38,459 nt of DNA from Lachnospiraceae bacterium. GTDB lineage: Bacteria > Bacillota > Clostridia > Lachnospirales > Lachnospiraceae. Position numbers and translations under genes: made by a program. Shown one piece after another: positions 18,652 through 27,820 of this stretch; the stretch's first letter is position 1, and each line of letters starts with the position of its first letter. Under the pieces are notes generated by a model. The model was not told the origin of the DNA. It saw only the letters and a program-made list of their open reading frames with translations, and made no database searches. The stretch is taken from positions 1 through 38,459 of the forward strand of contig JALETI010000021.1 in assembly GCA_022781515.1 (NCBI GenBank). The letters run 5' to 3'.

Positions 18652-19692
18652 ATGAAGAAACAAAGTCGTATGAGTAGACAATATGGATGGTTCCTCATCG
18701 TATCCATATTGATCAGTATCATTATTTGGGCTGCTTACGGACTGTTTGCGGAAGAAGAACCCATGGAAACCGTCCATATATCGGTTATTCTGGAAGACGA
18801 TGGAAATTCCCGATGGACTTCCTTTCAGCAGGGACTGGAATGGGCAGCCAGAGCGTATCAGGTGGACCTGACTGTTGTTCCGACAGCAGGATTTTCCAAA
18901 ACAGAAGAGCAGTGGGAACTGGTGGAGCAGAAAGTAGAAGATGGAACCGATGGAATTCTCCTGAATCCGTACAATGCAGACGGCATTCGTCAAAAACTGA
19001 GTGGTTTTAAAGGGAATGTCAGAATTCTTCTGGTGGAGAATGATATCAGCAGAAACGGCGATACCATACCATCTGTTTCTGCAGTCGGACCGGATTATGG
19101 TGATGTGGGGAAGGCGTTATTTGATGAAATCATGGAGGATTATCAGAAACGGGCAATAAAACAGGACGAACAGGACTTTTCAGAAACAGGACAGATCGAC
19201 AACCTTCTTCAGGGGAAAAATGTTCTTCTTCTGACCTCCAATCCGGGAAAATCAGGAGCCATTCAGGCAGGAGAGAAAATAAAAGAATTGATGGAAGAAC
19301 AGAATATCGGTTCATGGGAAACCGCAGTTCTTTCATCACAGGAAGATGAAATTGCGGCAGAAAATCGAGAGGCGGATATCATAATTGCACTGGATGATGT
19401 CAGTCTGCGGATTGCAGCAGAAATACAGGCCTCTTCCACGGGAAATCAACCTGACCTTTATGGAATCGGAAGCTGTTCGGACAATGTGTATTATCTGGAA
19501 CAGGGCATGATCCGTTCCATGATTGTGATAAACTATTTTAAGATGGGATATGAAAGTGTGGCTTTACTGGCAGATACCATACGGACAAACAATGGGGAAA
19601 CGCATCGTGTGGACATCGGGTTCCAGGCAGTAAGACCGGAAGAAGTCCATACTCCGGAAATTGAAAAACTACTGTTTCCCATTGTGCAGTAA
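18652..19692 (+). CDS. membrane-anchored periplasmic-binding-protein-like domain protein
   Basis: N-terminal TM GWFLIVSILISIIIWAAYGLF with no lipobox; HISVILEDDGNSRWTSFQQGLEWAA, DGILLNPYNADGIRQKL, IIALDDVSLRIAAEIQ periplasmic-binding fold. Confidence 0.75.
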   Translation: MKKQSRMSRQYGWFLIVSILISIIIWAAYGLFAEEEPMETVHISVILEDDGNSRWTSFQQGLEWAARAYQVDLTVVPTAGFSKTEEQWELVEQKVEDGTDGILLNPYNADGIRQKLSGFKGNVRILLVENDISRNGDTIPSVSAVGPDYGDVGKALFDEIMEDYQKRAIKQDEQDFSETGQIDNLLQGKNVLLLTSNPGKSGAIQAGEKIKELMEEQNIGSWETAVLSSQEDEIAAENREADIIIALDDVSLRIAAEIQASSTGNQPDLYGIGSCSDNVYYLEQGMIRSMIVINYFKMGYESVALLADTIRTNNGETHRVDIGFQAVRPEEVHTPEIEKLLFPIVQ

Positions 19693-19806
19693 GAACAGGG
19701 GACAAATTCTGTTTTTTAATGTTTGTGAAAAACCAGTATATGTGCCCGAAAATCATGAAAGAACAAAGCATGCAATAAATGCAAAAATAGAAAGATGTGA
19801 CGTGAA

Positions 19807-20868
19807 TTGCAGAAAAGAATAGAATGGATAAAAAAAAGCCTGACGACATGTCTGACAGCGTGTCTGGCAGGGGGGCTGCTGTTTTCCGGCTGTGCCGGAA
19901 GAGGCGGCGAGAAAGTAAATGAAATTCAGATCGGTGTGGTGGTATATGATGAATACGACACCTTTATTTCCCAGTTGATGAATGAGTTTATGGAGGATGT
20001 CTCAGAACAGATCAAAAACGGGAAACGAATCTCTGTGAAACGGTATAATGCAGCGGGAAATCAGATTACACAGAATGAACAGGTGGAAGAAATGATAGAA
20101 AAGGGCTGTAATGTCATCTGTGTCAACCTGGTGGATCGAACGGATCCCTCCATGATTATTGAAGCAGCCAGAAAAGCAGATATTCCGGTTATCTTCTTTA
20201 ACCGGGAACTGGTGGAGAAAGATCTGATGAGCTGGGATAAGCTGTATTATGTGGGAGCCGATGCCTTTGAATCCGGAATAATGCAGGGACAGATAGCAGC
20301 CGATGCATGGTTTGAAAATCTGGAAACGGACCGGACGCTGGATAAAAACGGGGATGGCTGTCTGCAGTATGTGGTGCTGGAAGGAGAAGCCGGGCATCAG
20401 GATTCCATTGTACGGAGTGAGTATTCTGTGAATGCATTGGTAGATGCGGGCATTCAGGTGGACAAATGTGAATCCTCCATTGCCAACTGGAGCCGGGCCC
20501 AGGCCCAGACAAAAATGGCACAGCTTCTCAATAAATATGGGGATACCATTGAACTTCTTCTCTGCAACAATGACGATATGGCTCTGGGAGCTATTGATGA
20601 AATGAAAGCACAGTCCATTCCCAGAGAAAAATGGCCGGTTGTTGTGGGAATTGACGGAACTGACGTGGGACTGGAAGCCGTGGTCAATGGTGATATGCTG
20701 GGAACGGTGTATAATAACAAAGAAGGACAGGCCAGGGCCATGCTTCAGCTGGCCATATACGCTGTTACCGGCGAAGGGTATGAGAAGCTGGAGCTGGAGG
20801 ACGGTAAATACATCCGTTTTCCTTACATGAGAGTAACCAATGAGAATATCGGAGAATTTACTGAATAA
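19807..20868 (+). CDS. MglB-like sugar-binding lipoprotein (second paralogue)
   Basis: TTG start; lipobox LLFSGCAG; IGVVVYDEYDTFISQLMNEF, DKNGDGCLQYVVLEGEAGHQDSIVRSEYSVNALVDAGI, LLLCNNDDMALGAIDE. Confidence 0.82.
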   Translation: MQKRIEWIKKSLTTCLTACLAGGLLFSGCAGRGGEKVNEIQIGVVVYDEYDTFISQLMNEFMEDVSEQIKNGKRISVKRYNAAGNQITQNEQVEEMIEKGCNVICVNLVDRTDPSMIIEAARKADIPVIFFNRELVEKDLMSWDKLYYVGADAFESGIMQGQIAADAWFENLETDRTLDKNGDGCLQYVVLEGEAGHQDSIVRSEYSVNALVDAGIQVDKCESSIANWSRAQAQTKMAQLLNKYGDTIELLLCNNDDMALGAIDEMKAQSIPREKWPVVVGIDGTDVGLEAVVNGDMLGTVYNNKEGQARAMLQLAIYAVTGEGYEKLELEDGKYIRFPYMRVTNENIGEFTE

Positions 20869-20919
20869 ATCAGATACATAAAATTTAGCGAATAAAATCA
20901 GGAAAAAGGAGGGACACCC

Positions 20920-21546
20920 ATGGATTATCTGGAAAATGAAGCATGGCGACCTTATTATCAGGAACTGGATGAAGAAAAAAGGTGGAAGTTGTATGAAGAA
21001 ACCGTAAATTCCACAGAAGATGACGGAGCCAATGCCCTTCGAAAAAAATTATATGAAAAGCGATATACCAATCCGAAAAAGCCAGGCAAAAAAACAGATA
21101 ATGGAATCTGGGAAATGGTTGTGATGCCGGCACAGTTACATGGTGTTGTGGCAATGAAAAAAAATACGCAGAAACAGATTCGGGAATCCCTGGAAAAACT
21201 GGGTATAACAGAAGAGAATATGAGCACAGATGTGAAAAAATCCGCTGTTTACTGGGAAATCAGGAACATTGCCAGACGGTTCTATTCCACCATGGAGAGT
21301 CCCCGTTACGGCAGAAAGCTGTTTGGAATGATGGAATCTTCCTGGGATGAGAAACAGGTGAGAGCAGCCGGTGATGTGTGGACTATGGCAGAGCTGGTAC
21401 CGGAAAAGTTTGACATGAAAGAAGAAATGGAACTGTTTTCCCGGGCTGTGATTGACGAATTTTATTGTGTTTCCGATGATGCAGAACGGATCTATGAAAC
21501 AGTAAGGGAAAAATCCAGAATTCCCAGGTTTCCCATTATTTTGTGA
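20920..21546 (+). CDS. uncharacterised ~208-aa protein
   Basis: Good RBS (aaaaggaggg) and ORF; no recognised motif. Confidence 0.65.
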   Translation: MDYLENEAWRPYYQELDEEKRWKLYEETVNSTEDDGANALRKKLYEKRYTNPKKPGKKTDNGIWEMVVMPAQLHGVVAMKKNTQKQIRESLEKLGITEENMSTDVKKSAVYWEIRNIARRFYSTMESPRYGRKLFGMMESSWDEKQVRAAGDVWTMAELVPEKFDMKEEMELFSRAVIDEFYCVSDDAERIYETVREKSRIPRFPIIL

Positions 21547-21734
21547 AGGCAGTGATTCTGCAGGAACCGATCACCGGGCTGATGATGGCAGGAACCATTC
21601 TGACCCTGGCCGGATTGCTGATATCAGAAATAAAGCCAAAAGAAAACGAGAATGCAAACGAGAATGCAAATGAGGAGGAAGCCTCTGAAAGAAATACCGG
21701 AAATGAAAATAATTGTCCGGATGTGGAGGTGTAA
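21543..21734 (+). pseudogene. C-terminal relic of an EamA/DMT-family transporter
   Basis: FVKAVILQEPITGLMMAGTILTLAGLLISE resembles the last EamA helices; compare IGMIVFHEPLTVSGIFGMLLVLGGIVI in the intact 21741 gene; upstream stop in this frame. Confidence 0.6.
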
Positions 21735-21740
21735 AGAACG

Positions 21741-22601
21741 ATGATTTCTGTTTTTCTGATACTGATTGCAGGGATTTTATGGGGCAGCATGGGGCTGTTT
21801 GTCAGGACATTGAACGCAGCAGGTCTTCATACCATGGATCTGGTGGTATTGCGGGCTGTTTTCACTGTGATCCTTTTATTTGTGTGGCTGTTTCTGTTTC
21901 ACAGAGAAAAGCTGAAAATACGATTAAAGGATATCTGGTGCTTTCTGGGAACGGGCCTCTGCAGTGTTGTTTTTTTCAATTACTGCTATTTTAAAACCAT
22001 CACATTGACCTCCATGTCGGTGGCTGCCGTTTTGCTGTATACTGCACCGGCTTTTGTCATGGTGTTTTCCAGAATTCTGTTCGGAGAACGGTTTACCGTC
22101 AGAAAAACAGCTGCCATCGGAATGACTTTTCTGGGCTGTGTCTGTGTAACAGGAGTTTTCGGATCCTCGGCTGTCCTGTCCCTTCAGGGGCTGATGACCG
22201 GGCTGGGGGCAGGACTGGGGTATGCTCTGTATTCCATTTTCAGCCGTTATGCACTGGAAAGAGGGTATGATTCCATCACCATTACCTTTTACACATTTTT
22301 ACTGGCAGCAGCCGGTTCTCTGTTCATCAGTGACCGGACGGCTGTTTTCCGCACTGTGACAGGGAGTCCGGGGATGTTGTTTTTTGCAGCAGCATTTGCA
22401 TTGGTGGTTACCATCATTCCCTATCTGACGTATACAGCAGGACTGAAACATGTGGAAAACGGGCAGGCGGCTGTTATTGCATCGGTGGAACCGGTGGCTG
22501 CAACCCTCATTGGCATGATCGTTTTCCATGAACCTCTGACAGTCAGCGGAATATTTGGAATGCTGCTGGTACTGGGCGGCATTGTGATCTGTAACAGGTG
22601 A
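21741..22601 (+). CDS. EamA/DMT-family transporter
   Basis: 286 aa, two EamA repeats: ILWGSMGLFVRTL..., GLGAGLGYALYSIFSRYAL..., HEPLT at C-terminus. Confidence 0.85.
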   Translation: MISVFLILIAGILWGSMGLFVRTLNAAGLHTMDLVVLRAVFTVILLFVWLFLFHREKLKIRLKDIWCFLGTGLCSVVFFNYCYFKTITLTSMSVAAVLLYTAPAFVMVFSRILFGERFTVRKTAAIGMTFLGCVCVTGVFGSSAVLSLQGLMTGLGAGLGYALYSIFSRYALERGYDSITITFYTFLLAAAGSLFISDRTAVFRTVTGSPGMLFFAAAFALVVTIIPYLTYTAGLKHVENGQAAVIASVEPVAATLIGMIVFHEPLTVSGIFGMLLVLGGIVICNR

Positions 22602-22650
22602 CCGGATGATAATCTAACAAAATATCATGTTTTTACCCGTGTAAATTTTG

Positions 22651-22738
22651 TATAATAGGGATACTTACAACTATCAGCCATTGCGGTGGAAAGAATGTCA
22701 GGCTATATGTGCCCTGTGGATTCTGACAACCTGCAATG
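22651..22738 (+). promoter_or_regulatory. -10 box and structured leader upstream of GH42
   Basis: TATAAT at 22651-22656; hairpin CATTGC-GGT...TGTCAG / CTGACA-ACC-TGCAATG spanning 22679-22738. Confidence 0.5.
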
Positions 22739-22765
22739 AAACTGAATTTATGGAGGAACGAACTT

Positions 22766-24724
22766 ATGTGGTTGGGAGTTGACTATTATCCGGAACAGTG
22801 GGATGCATCTTTGATGGATCAGGATATGGATACCATCGTGGAACTGGGATGCAATGTCATTCGAATTGCTGAATTTTCCTGGCATCTGATGGAAAAGACA
22901 GAAGGACAGTATGATTTTTCTTTTTTTGACAATGTAATTGCTCACGCAAAACAGAAAGGACTGAAGATTATCATGGGTACGCCCACAGCCACAATCCCCG
23001 CGTGGCTGGCAAAAAAGGAGCCTTCTATCCTTTCCGAGTTTGAAGGCGGCAAAAAGCGCACCTTCGGCGGCCGTCATGTCTACTGTTTCAATTCGCCGGT
23101 TATGTATGAATATTCGGAAAAAATCGTACGGAAACTGGTGGAGCATTATAAAGACGAAGAAGCCATTGTGGCATGGCAGATTGATAATGAAATCGGACAT
23201 GAAGGCAGCGATGTCTGCTACTGCAGCCAGTGTCAGGATGCGTTCCGTAAATTTCTGAAGGAAAAATTCCATGGTGATATTGATCTGCTGAATGAAACCT
23301 ACGGAACCACATTCTGGTCCCAGGAATACAATACATTTGACGAGATTCCCACCCCCATGGAAACCATCACAACCCATAACCCGGCCCTTCGTCTGGATTG
23401 GGAGCGTTTCCGCAGCAAGAGCATTGTGGATTTCATCGATTTCCAGGCAAAGCTGATCCGGGAAATTGCATCGGATGCAGTGATTATCCATGATTTCCCC
23501 GGCGGCGGTCTGGGCAAGCATGTGGATTATTCCAAGGTTGCAAAGAGTATTGATCATGTGGCTTACAATAATTATCCGGTATGGGGCGGACAGCGGGAGC
23601 CTCTGGCACCCCATGAAATTGCCTTTGGTCTGGATTACATGCGCGGACTGAAAAATCAGAACTTCTGGATTACGGAAGCAATCATGGGAGCACAGGGACA
23701 TGATGTAACCGGCTACTCTCCCAGACCCAATCAGGCAAAACTCTGGTCCTATCAGGGATTTGCCCACGGCTGTGAAAGCATGATGTATTTCCGCTACCGC
23801 GGTGCCACCAAGGGTGCGGAGCAGTTCTGTTACGGTGTTCTGGATGCAGACAATGTGAAACGCCGCAAATTCTATGAAGTACAGAGCTGTTTCCGGGAAA
23901 TGGCTGCCAATCAGGAAGCCATGGAAAAGCCCATCCGGACAGAGGTGGCCATTGTATATGATTATGATTCGGTGGCAGCATTCCGCATCCAGAGACAGAG
24001 TATTCTTCTGAACTGTGAAAATGAAATGATGAAGCTGTACAAGGCTTTTTACGATGTAAATGTACCGGTGGATGTGATTCCGGAGGATGCCGACCTGAGC
24101 GGTTATAAGGTCCTGATTCTTCCGCAGATGATCATCGGCAAGCCGGAATTCAATGAAAAAATCCGTACCTTTGTTAAGAATGGCGGAACAGCTGTTCTGA
24201 CCTATCGTACAGCGGTAAAGGATATCCACAATAATCTGACCTTCGGGGAAGTGATTCCCGTTGGTTTCAGTGAATTTGCAGGGGTTGCACTGGTTGAAAC
24301 CGAAAGTCTTCAGGATGGACAGAATTTCCCCATGACAGGATGTGGGCTGATGGAAGGCCGTCAGGGTATCGGCGGGGTGTTCCGTGACATGCTGGAGGTA
24401 TCCGATGCAGAGGTTCTGTACCGATATGGGGATATGTTCTATGATGGATTTGCAGCAGTTACCCGCAAACAGCAGGGAGACGGTATGATTTATTACATCG
24501 GCTGCGGTGTGGATGAGGAAACCATGCAGACGATTATGGATCGGGTTATGAAAGATAATGGAATCGAAGCCGAACCCACGGAAGACGGTGTGGAAGTATG
24601 CTGTCGAGGCGAAGGTAAACATGCTGTCCGTATGATTATGAATCACAATGGCCATGAAGCAAAATATGGCGAAAGAGTGCTGAAGCCTTATGAAAGCTGC
24701 ATGGAAAAAGTGGAAATGTTGTAG
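22766..24724 (+). CDS. GH42 beta-galactosidase
   Basis: MWLGVDYYPEQWD, GTPTATIPAWL, VAWQIDNEIGHEG, NFWITEAIMGAQGHDVTGYSPRPNQAKLWSYQGFAHGCESMMYFRYR; GGAGG RBS upstream of ATG 22766. Confidence 0.92.
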   Translation: MWLGVDYYPEQWDASLMDQDMDTIVELGCNVIRIAEFSWHLMEKTEGQYDFSFFDNVIAHAKQKGLKIIMGTPTATIPAWLAKKEPSILSEFEGGKKRTFGGRHVYCFNSPVMYEYSEKIVRKLVEHYKDEEAIVAWQIDNEIGHEGSDVCYCSQCQDAFRKFLKEKFHGDIDLLNETYGTTFWSQEYNTFDEIPTPMETITTHNPALRLDWERFRSKSIVDFIDFQAKLIREIASDAVIIHDFPGGGLGKHVDYSKVAKSIDHVAYNNYPVWGGQREPLAPHEIAFGLDYMRGLKNQNFWITEAIMGAQGHDVTGYSPRPNQAKLWSYQGFAHGCESMMYFRYRGATKGAEQFCYGVLDADNVKRRKFYEVQSCFREMAANQEAMEKPIRTEVAIVYDYDSVAAFRIQRQSILLNCENEMMKLYKAFYDVNVPVDVIPEDADLSGYKVLILPQMIIGKPEFNEKIRTFVKNGGTAVLTYRTAVKDIHNNLTFGEVIPVGFSEFAGVALVETESLQDGQNFPMTGCGLMEGRQGIGGVFRDMLEVSDAEVLYRYGDMFYDGFAAVTRKQQGDGMIYYIGCGVDEETMQTIMDRVMKDNGIEAEPTEDGVEVCCRGEGKHAVRMIMNHNGHEAKYGERVLKPYESCMEKVEML

Positions 24725-24862
24725 GATTTAAATAAAATACAGTGTTTTTTCAATTTTGCACTTGTCACAATAAACAGTGGGTGATATTCTAAAGTTGTTG
24801 GCCGTCCGATGTTGTTTCGGTTAACGGTTCCTGAAATTTATATATGTAAAAGGAGAAAAGCA

Positions 24863-26119
24863 ATGAAGAAAATCATTTCCTTACTTCTCACTCTGGGACT
24901 GGTTGCATCTTTATGTGCATGCGGCGGTTCAAAGGCTCCCGCCAATGACAGTACAGATGAGAAAGGCGCAGAATCTGCATCAGCAGGTGCAGAAGGTGCA
25001 GTTGATTATTCCAAGGTTAAAATTGGTTTTATCTGTCTGCATGATGAAAACTCTACTTATGACCTGAACTTTATCAATGGTGCAAAGGAAGCATGTGAAA
25101 AGCTTGGTGTTGAGTATGTGCTGAAGACAAACGTTCCTGAAGGTCAGGAATGCTACGAAACAGCAGCTGATCTGGCGGATGCAGGCTGCACGATTGTATT
25201 TGCAGATTCTTTCGGACATGAAGATTTCATGATTGAAGCTGCAAAGGAATATACAGATGTTGAATTCTGTCATGCAACCGGTACAAAGGCTCATACAGAA
25301 GGTCTTGCAAACTTCCATAATGCATTTGCTTCTATTTACGAAGGCCGTTATCTGGCAGGTATTGCAGCAGGTATGAAGCTGAACGAGATGATTGAAGCAG
25401 GTACCATCACAGCAGAAGAAGCAAAGATCGGTTATGTTGGTGCATTTACTTATGCAGAAGTTATTTCCGGTTACACTTCTTTCTTCCTGGGTGCTCGTTC
25501 CGTTTGCCCCACAGCTACCATGGATGTAACCTTTACCGGTTCCTGGTATGATGAAACAGCTGAAAAAGAAGGCGCAAACAAGCTGATCGAAGGCGGCTGC
25601 AAGCTGATCTCCCAGCATGCTGACTCCATGGGTGCTCCCACTGCATGTGAAAATGCAGGTGTTCCCAACGTTTCCTACAACGGAAGCACAGCAAGTGCAT
25701 GTCCCAATACTTTCCTTGTTTCATCCAGAATTGACTGGGCTCCTTATTTCGAGTATATTATGACATGTCAGGCAAAGGGTGAAGCCATTGCAACCGATTA
25801 TACAGGTAATATCGCTACCGGTTCTGTTGTTCTGACCGATCTGGGTACTGCTGTTGCAGAAGGAACAAAGGAAGCCATCGAACAGGCAAAGGCTGATTTA
25901 CAGTCCGGTAAGATTCAGGTATTCGATACCGCTGCATTTACTGTAGACGGCAAGAAACTGGAATCCTACATGGCAGATGTTGATACCGATGCAAATTACG
26001 AAGGTGATCATGAAGTAATCGTTGACGGACATTTTGCAGAATCTGCAGAAGGATTCCGTTCCGCTCCGTATTTCAACCTGAATATTGACGGCATCACTTT
26101 ATTAGACCAGAAATTCTAA
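24863..26119 (+). CDS. BMP-family ABC transporter substrate-binding lipoprotein
   Basis: Lipobox SLCACGG; KIGFICLHDENSTYDLNFINGAKEACEKLGVEY, IVFADSFGHEDFMIEAAKEY, FASIYEGRYLAGIAAGMKL typical of BMP. Confidence 0.9.
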   Translation: MKKIISLLLTLGLVASLCACGGSKAPANDSTDEKGAESASAGAEGAVDYSKVKIGFICLHDENSTYDLNFINGAKEACEKLGVEYVLKTNVPEGQECYETAADLADAGCTIVFADSFGHEDFMIEAAKEYTDVEFCHATGTKAHTEGLANFHNAFASIYEGRYLAGIAAGMKLNEMIEAGTITAEEAKIGYVGAFTYAEVISGYTSFFLGARSVCPTATMDVTFTGSWYDETAEKEGANKLIEGGCKLISQHADSMGAPTACENAGVPNVSYNGSTASACPNTFLVSSRIDWAPYFEYIMTCQAKGEAIATDYTGNIATGSVVLTDLGTAVAEGTKEAIEQAKADLQSGKIQVFDTAAFTVDGKKLESYMADVDTDANYEGDHEVIVDGHFAESAEGFRSAPYFNLNIDGITLLDQKF

Positions 26120-26140
26120 TCTGACAAACACATAGAACAG

Positions 26141-26175
26141 GGAAGATAGGTGCGGCAGCTGCCGTACTGTCTTCC
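26141..26175. repeat. large imperfect palindrome (hairpin 1)
   Basis: GGAAGATAGGTGCGGCAGCTGCCGTACTGTCTTCC. Confidence 0.75.
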
Positions 26176-26190
26176 TTTCAGACAGATTTA

Positions 26191-26248
26191 TTTCAGGAAC
26201 AACGAAACACAGCAGACTTTGTTCTGCTGTGTTTCGTTGTTCCTGAAA
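26191..26248. repeat. 26-bp perfect inverted repeat with 6-nt loop (hairpin 2)
   Basis: TTTCAGGAACAACGAAACACAGCAGA-CTTTGT-TCTGCTGTGTTTCGTTGTTCCTGAAA. Confidence 0.9.
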
Positions 26249-26287
26249 AAAGAAGTGCAATACACAAAAGTTGAGAGGAGAAAATCA

Positions 26288-27820
26288 TTGGCAGAGAAGA
26301 TTGCGGCTGTGACATTGAAAAATGTCACGAAAACGTTTGGAAAAGTAGTTGCCAACGATAAAGTCAGTCTGAGCATTTATAAAGGAGAGGTACTGGCACT
26401 GCTGGGGGAAAATGGCAGCGGGAAAACTACTCTGATGAATATGCTGTCCGGTATTTATTTCCCGGATGAAGGACAGATTTTTATCAATGGAAAAGAAGTT
26501 GTGATTGCTTCACCGAAGGATGCTTTTTCTTATGGCATCGGTATGGTTCATCAGCATTTTAAACTGGTTGATGTACTGACAGCGACAGAAAATATCATTC
26601 TGGGTATGGAAGGAAAACTGAACATCAAAGAAGCTTCTGCGAAAATCAGAGAAATCTGTGACCGTTACGGTTTTGACGTGGATCCGGATCAGAAGATTTA
26701 TGATATGTCGGTATCACAGAAACAGACGGTTGAAATCGTAAAAGTCCTTTACAGAGGGGCCGATATTCTGATTCTGGATGAACCGACAGCGGTATTGACG
26801 CCTCAGGAAACAGAGAAACTGTTTTCTGTACTCCGCAATATGAGAGAAGACGGCAAGGCAATCGTTATTATTACCCATAAAATGCATGAAGTGGAGGAGA
26901 TATCGGACCGTGTGGCGGTACTTCGAAAGGGATGCTATATCGGTGAAATGATGACAAAGGACACCAACGCAGCGGAAATGACCAATATGATGGTGGGACA
27001 CACCATATCTCTGAATATTGAACGTCCGAAGCCGGTGAATCCGAAGCCCCGTATTGAAGTGAAAGATGTGACGGTTCGTTCCGAGGACGGAGTTGTGAAG
27101 CTGAAGGATATCAGTTTTACTGCAAACAGCGGTGAAATTCTGGGTATTGCAGGTATTTCCGGCTGTGGACAGAAGGAACTGCTGGAAGCAATTGCCGGTC
27201 TGCAGAAAGTGGAAAGCGGGTCCATCACCTATATCGAAGATGACGGCAGTACCGATGAACTTCTGGGCAAGGATCCCAGAAAGATTGCGGAAATGGGTGT
27301 TTCCCTTTCCTTCGTGCCGGAAGACCGTCTCGGCATGGGCCTGGTGGGCAATATGGATCTGACCAATAATATGATGCTCCGTTCGTTCCGAAGAGGTCAT
27401 TCCTTCTTTACCGATCGAAGAAGTCCCAGAAAACTTGCGGAAGACGTGGTGAAAAAGCTGGGCGTTGTGACTCCGGATCTTTCCACACCGGTCCGCAGAC
27501 TTTCCGGCGGAAATGTCCAGAAGGTTCTTGTGGGACGTGAAATTGCGTCTGCACCGACCGTACTGCTGACCGCATATGCAGTTCGCGGTCTGGATATCAA
27601 TTCTTCCTATACGATTTATGATCTGATCAACGAGCAGAAAAAAGCCGGTGTGGCCGTTATTTTTGTCGGTGAAGATCTGGATGTTCTTCTGGAGCTTTCT
27701 GACCGGATTCTGGTTCTCTGCGGCGGAGAAGTCAGCGGCATCGTGGATGGAAGAAACGCAGACAAAAAAGAAGTGGGTATGATGATGACAAAGATCGGAG
27801 GTAATAGCCATGAACAATAA
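26288..27820 (+). CDS. BMP-type (nucleoside) ABC transporter ATP-binding protein, two NBDs
   Basis: GENGSGKTTLMNMLSG, ADILILDEPTAVLTPQE, LSFVPEDRLGMGLVGNMDLTNNMML, LSGGNVQKVLVGREIA; TTG start at 26288 after GAGAGGAG. Confidence 0.88.
   Translation: MAEKIAAVTLKNVTKTFGKVVANDKVSLSIYKGEVLALLGENGSGKTTLMNMLSGIYFPDEGQIFINGKEVVIASPKDAFSYGIGMVHQHFKLVDVLTATENIILGMEGKLNIKEASAKIREICDRYGFDVDPDQKIYDMSVSQKQTVEIVKVLYRGADILILDEPTAVLTPQETEKLFSVLRNMREDGKAIVIITHKMHEVEEISDRVAVLRKGCYIGEMMTKDTNAAEMTNMMVGHTISLNIERPKPVNPKPRIEVKDVTVRSEDGVVKLKDISFTANSGEILGIAGISGCGQKELLEAIAGLQKVESGSITYIEDDGSTDELLGKDPRKIAEMGVSLSFVPEDRLGMGLVGNMDLTNNMMLRSFRRGHSFFTDRRSPRKLAEDVVKKLGVVTPDLSTPVRRLSGGNVQKVLVGREIASAPTVLLTAYAVRGLDINSSYTIYDLINEQKKAGVAVIFVGEDLDVLLELSDRILVLCGGEVSGIVDGRNADKKEVGMMMTKIGGNSHEQ

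Noticed and set aside
21655-21680. 12-bp tandem repeat GAGAATGCAAA(C/T) x2
   Set aside because: Too short to stand alone; only a repetitive tail in the EamA relic and folded into that finding.
22748-24655. 635-aa antisense ORF opposite the GH42 gene
   Set aside because: No recognisable domain, low-complexity Ile/His/Cys-rich composition and exact overlap with a clear GH42 gene; a codon-usage artefact. The same applies to 1772-3268 (-), 26714-27817 (-), 12702-13499 (-), 28931-29764 (-) and other antisense ORFs.
24725-24862. Possible purine-type riboswitch upstream of the BMP operon
   Set aside because: Checked because BMP systems often carry nucleosides, but no conserved purine-riboswitch loop motifs or paired arms were found.
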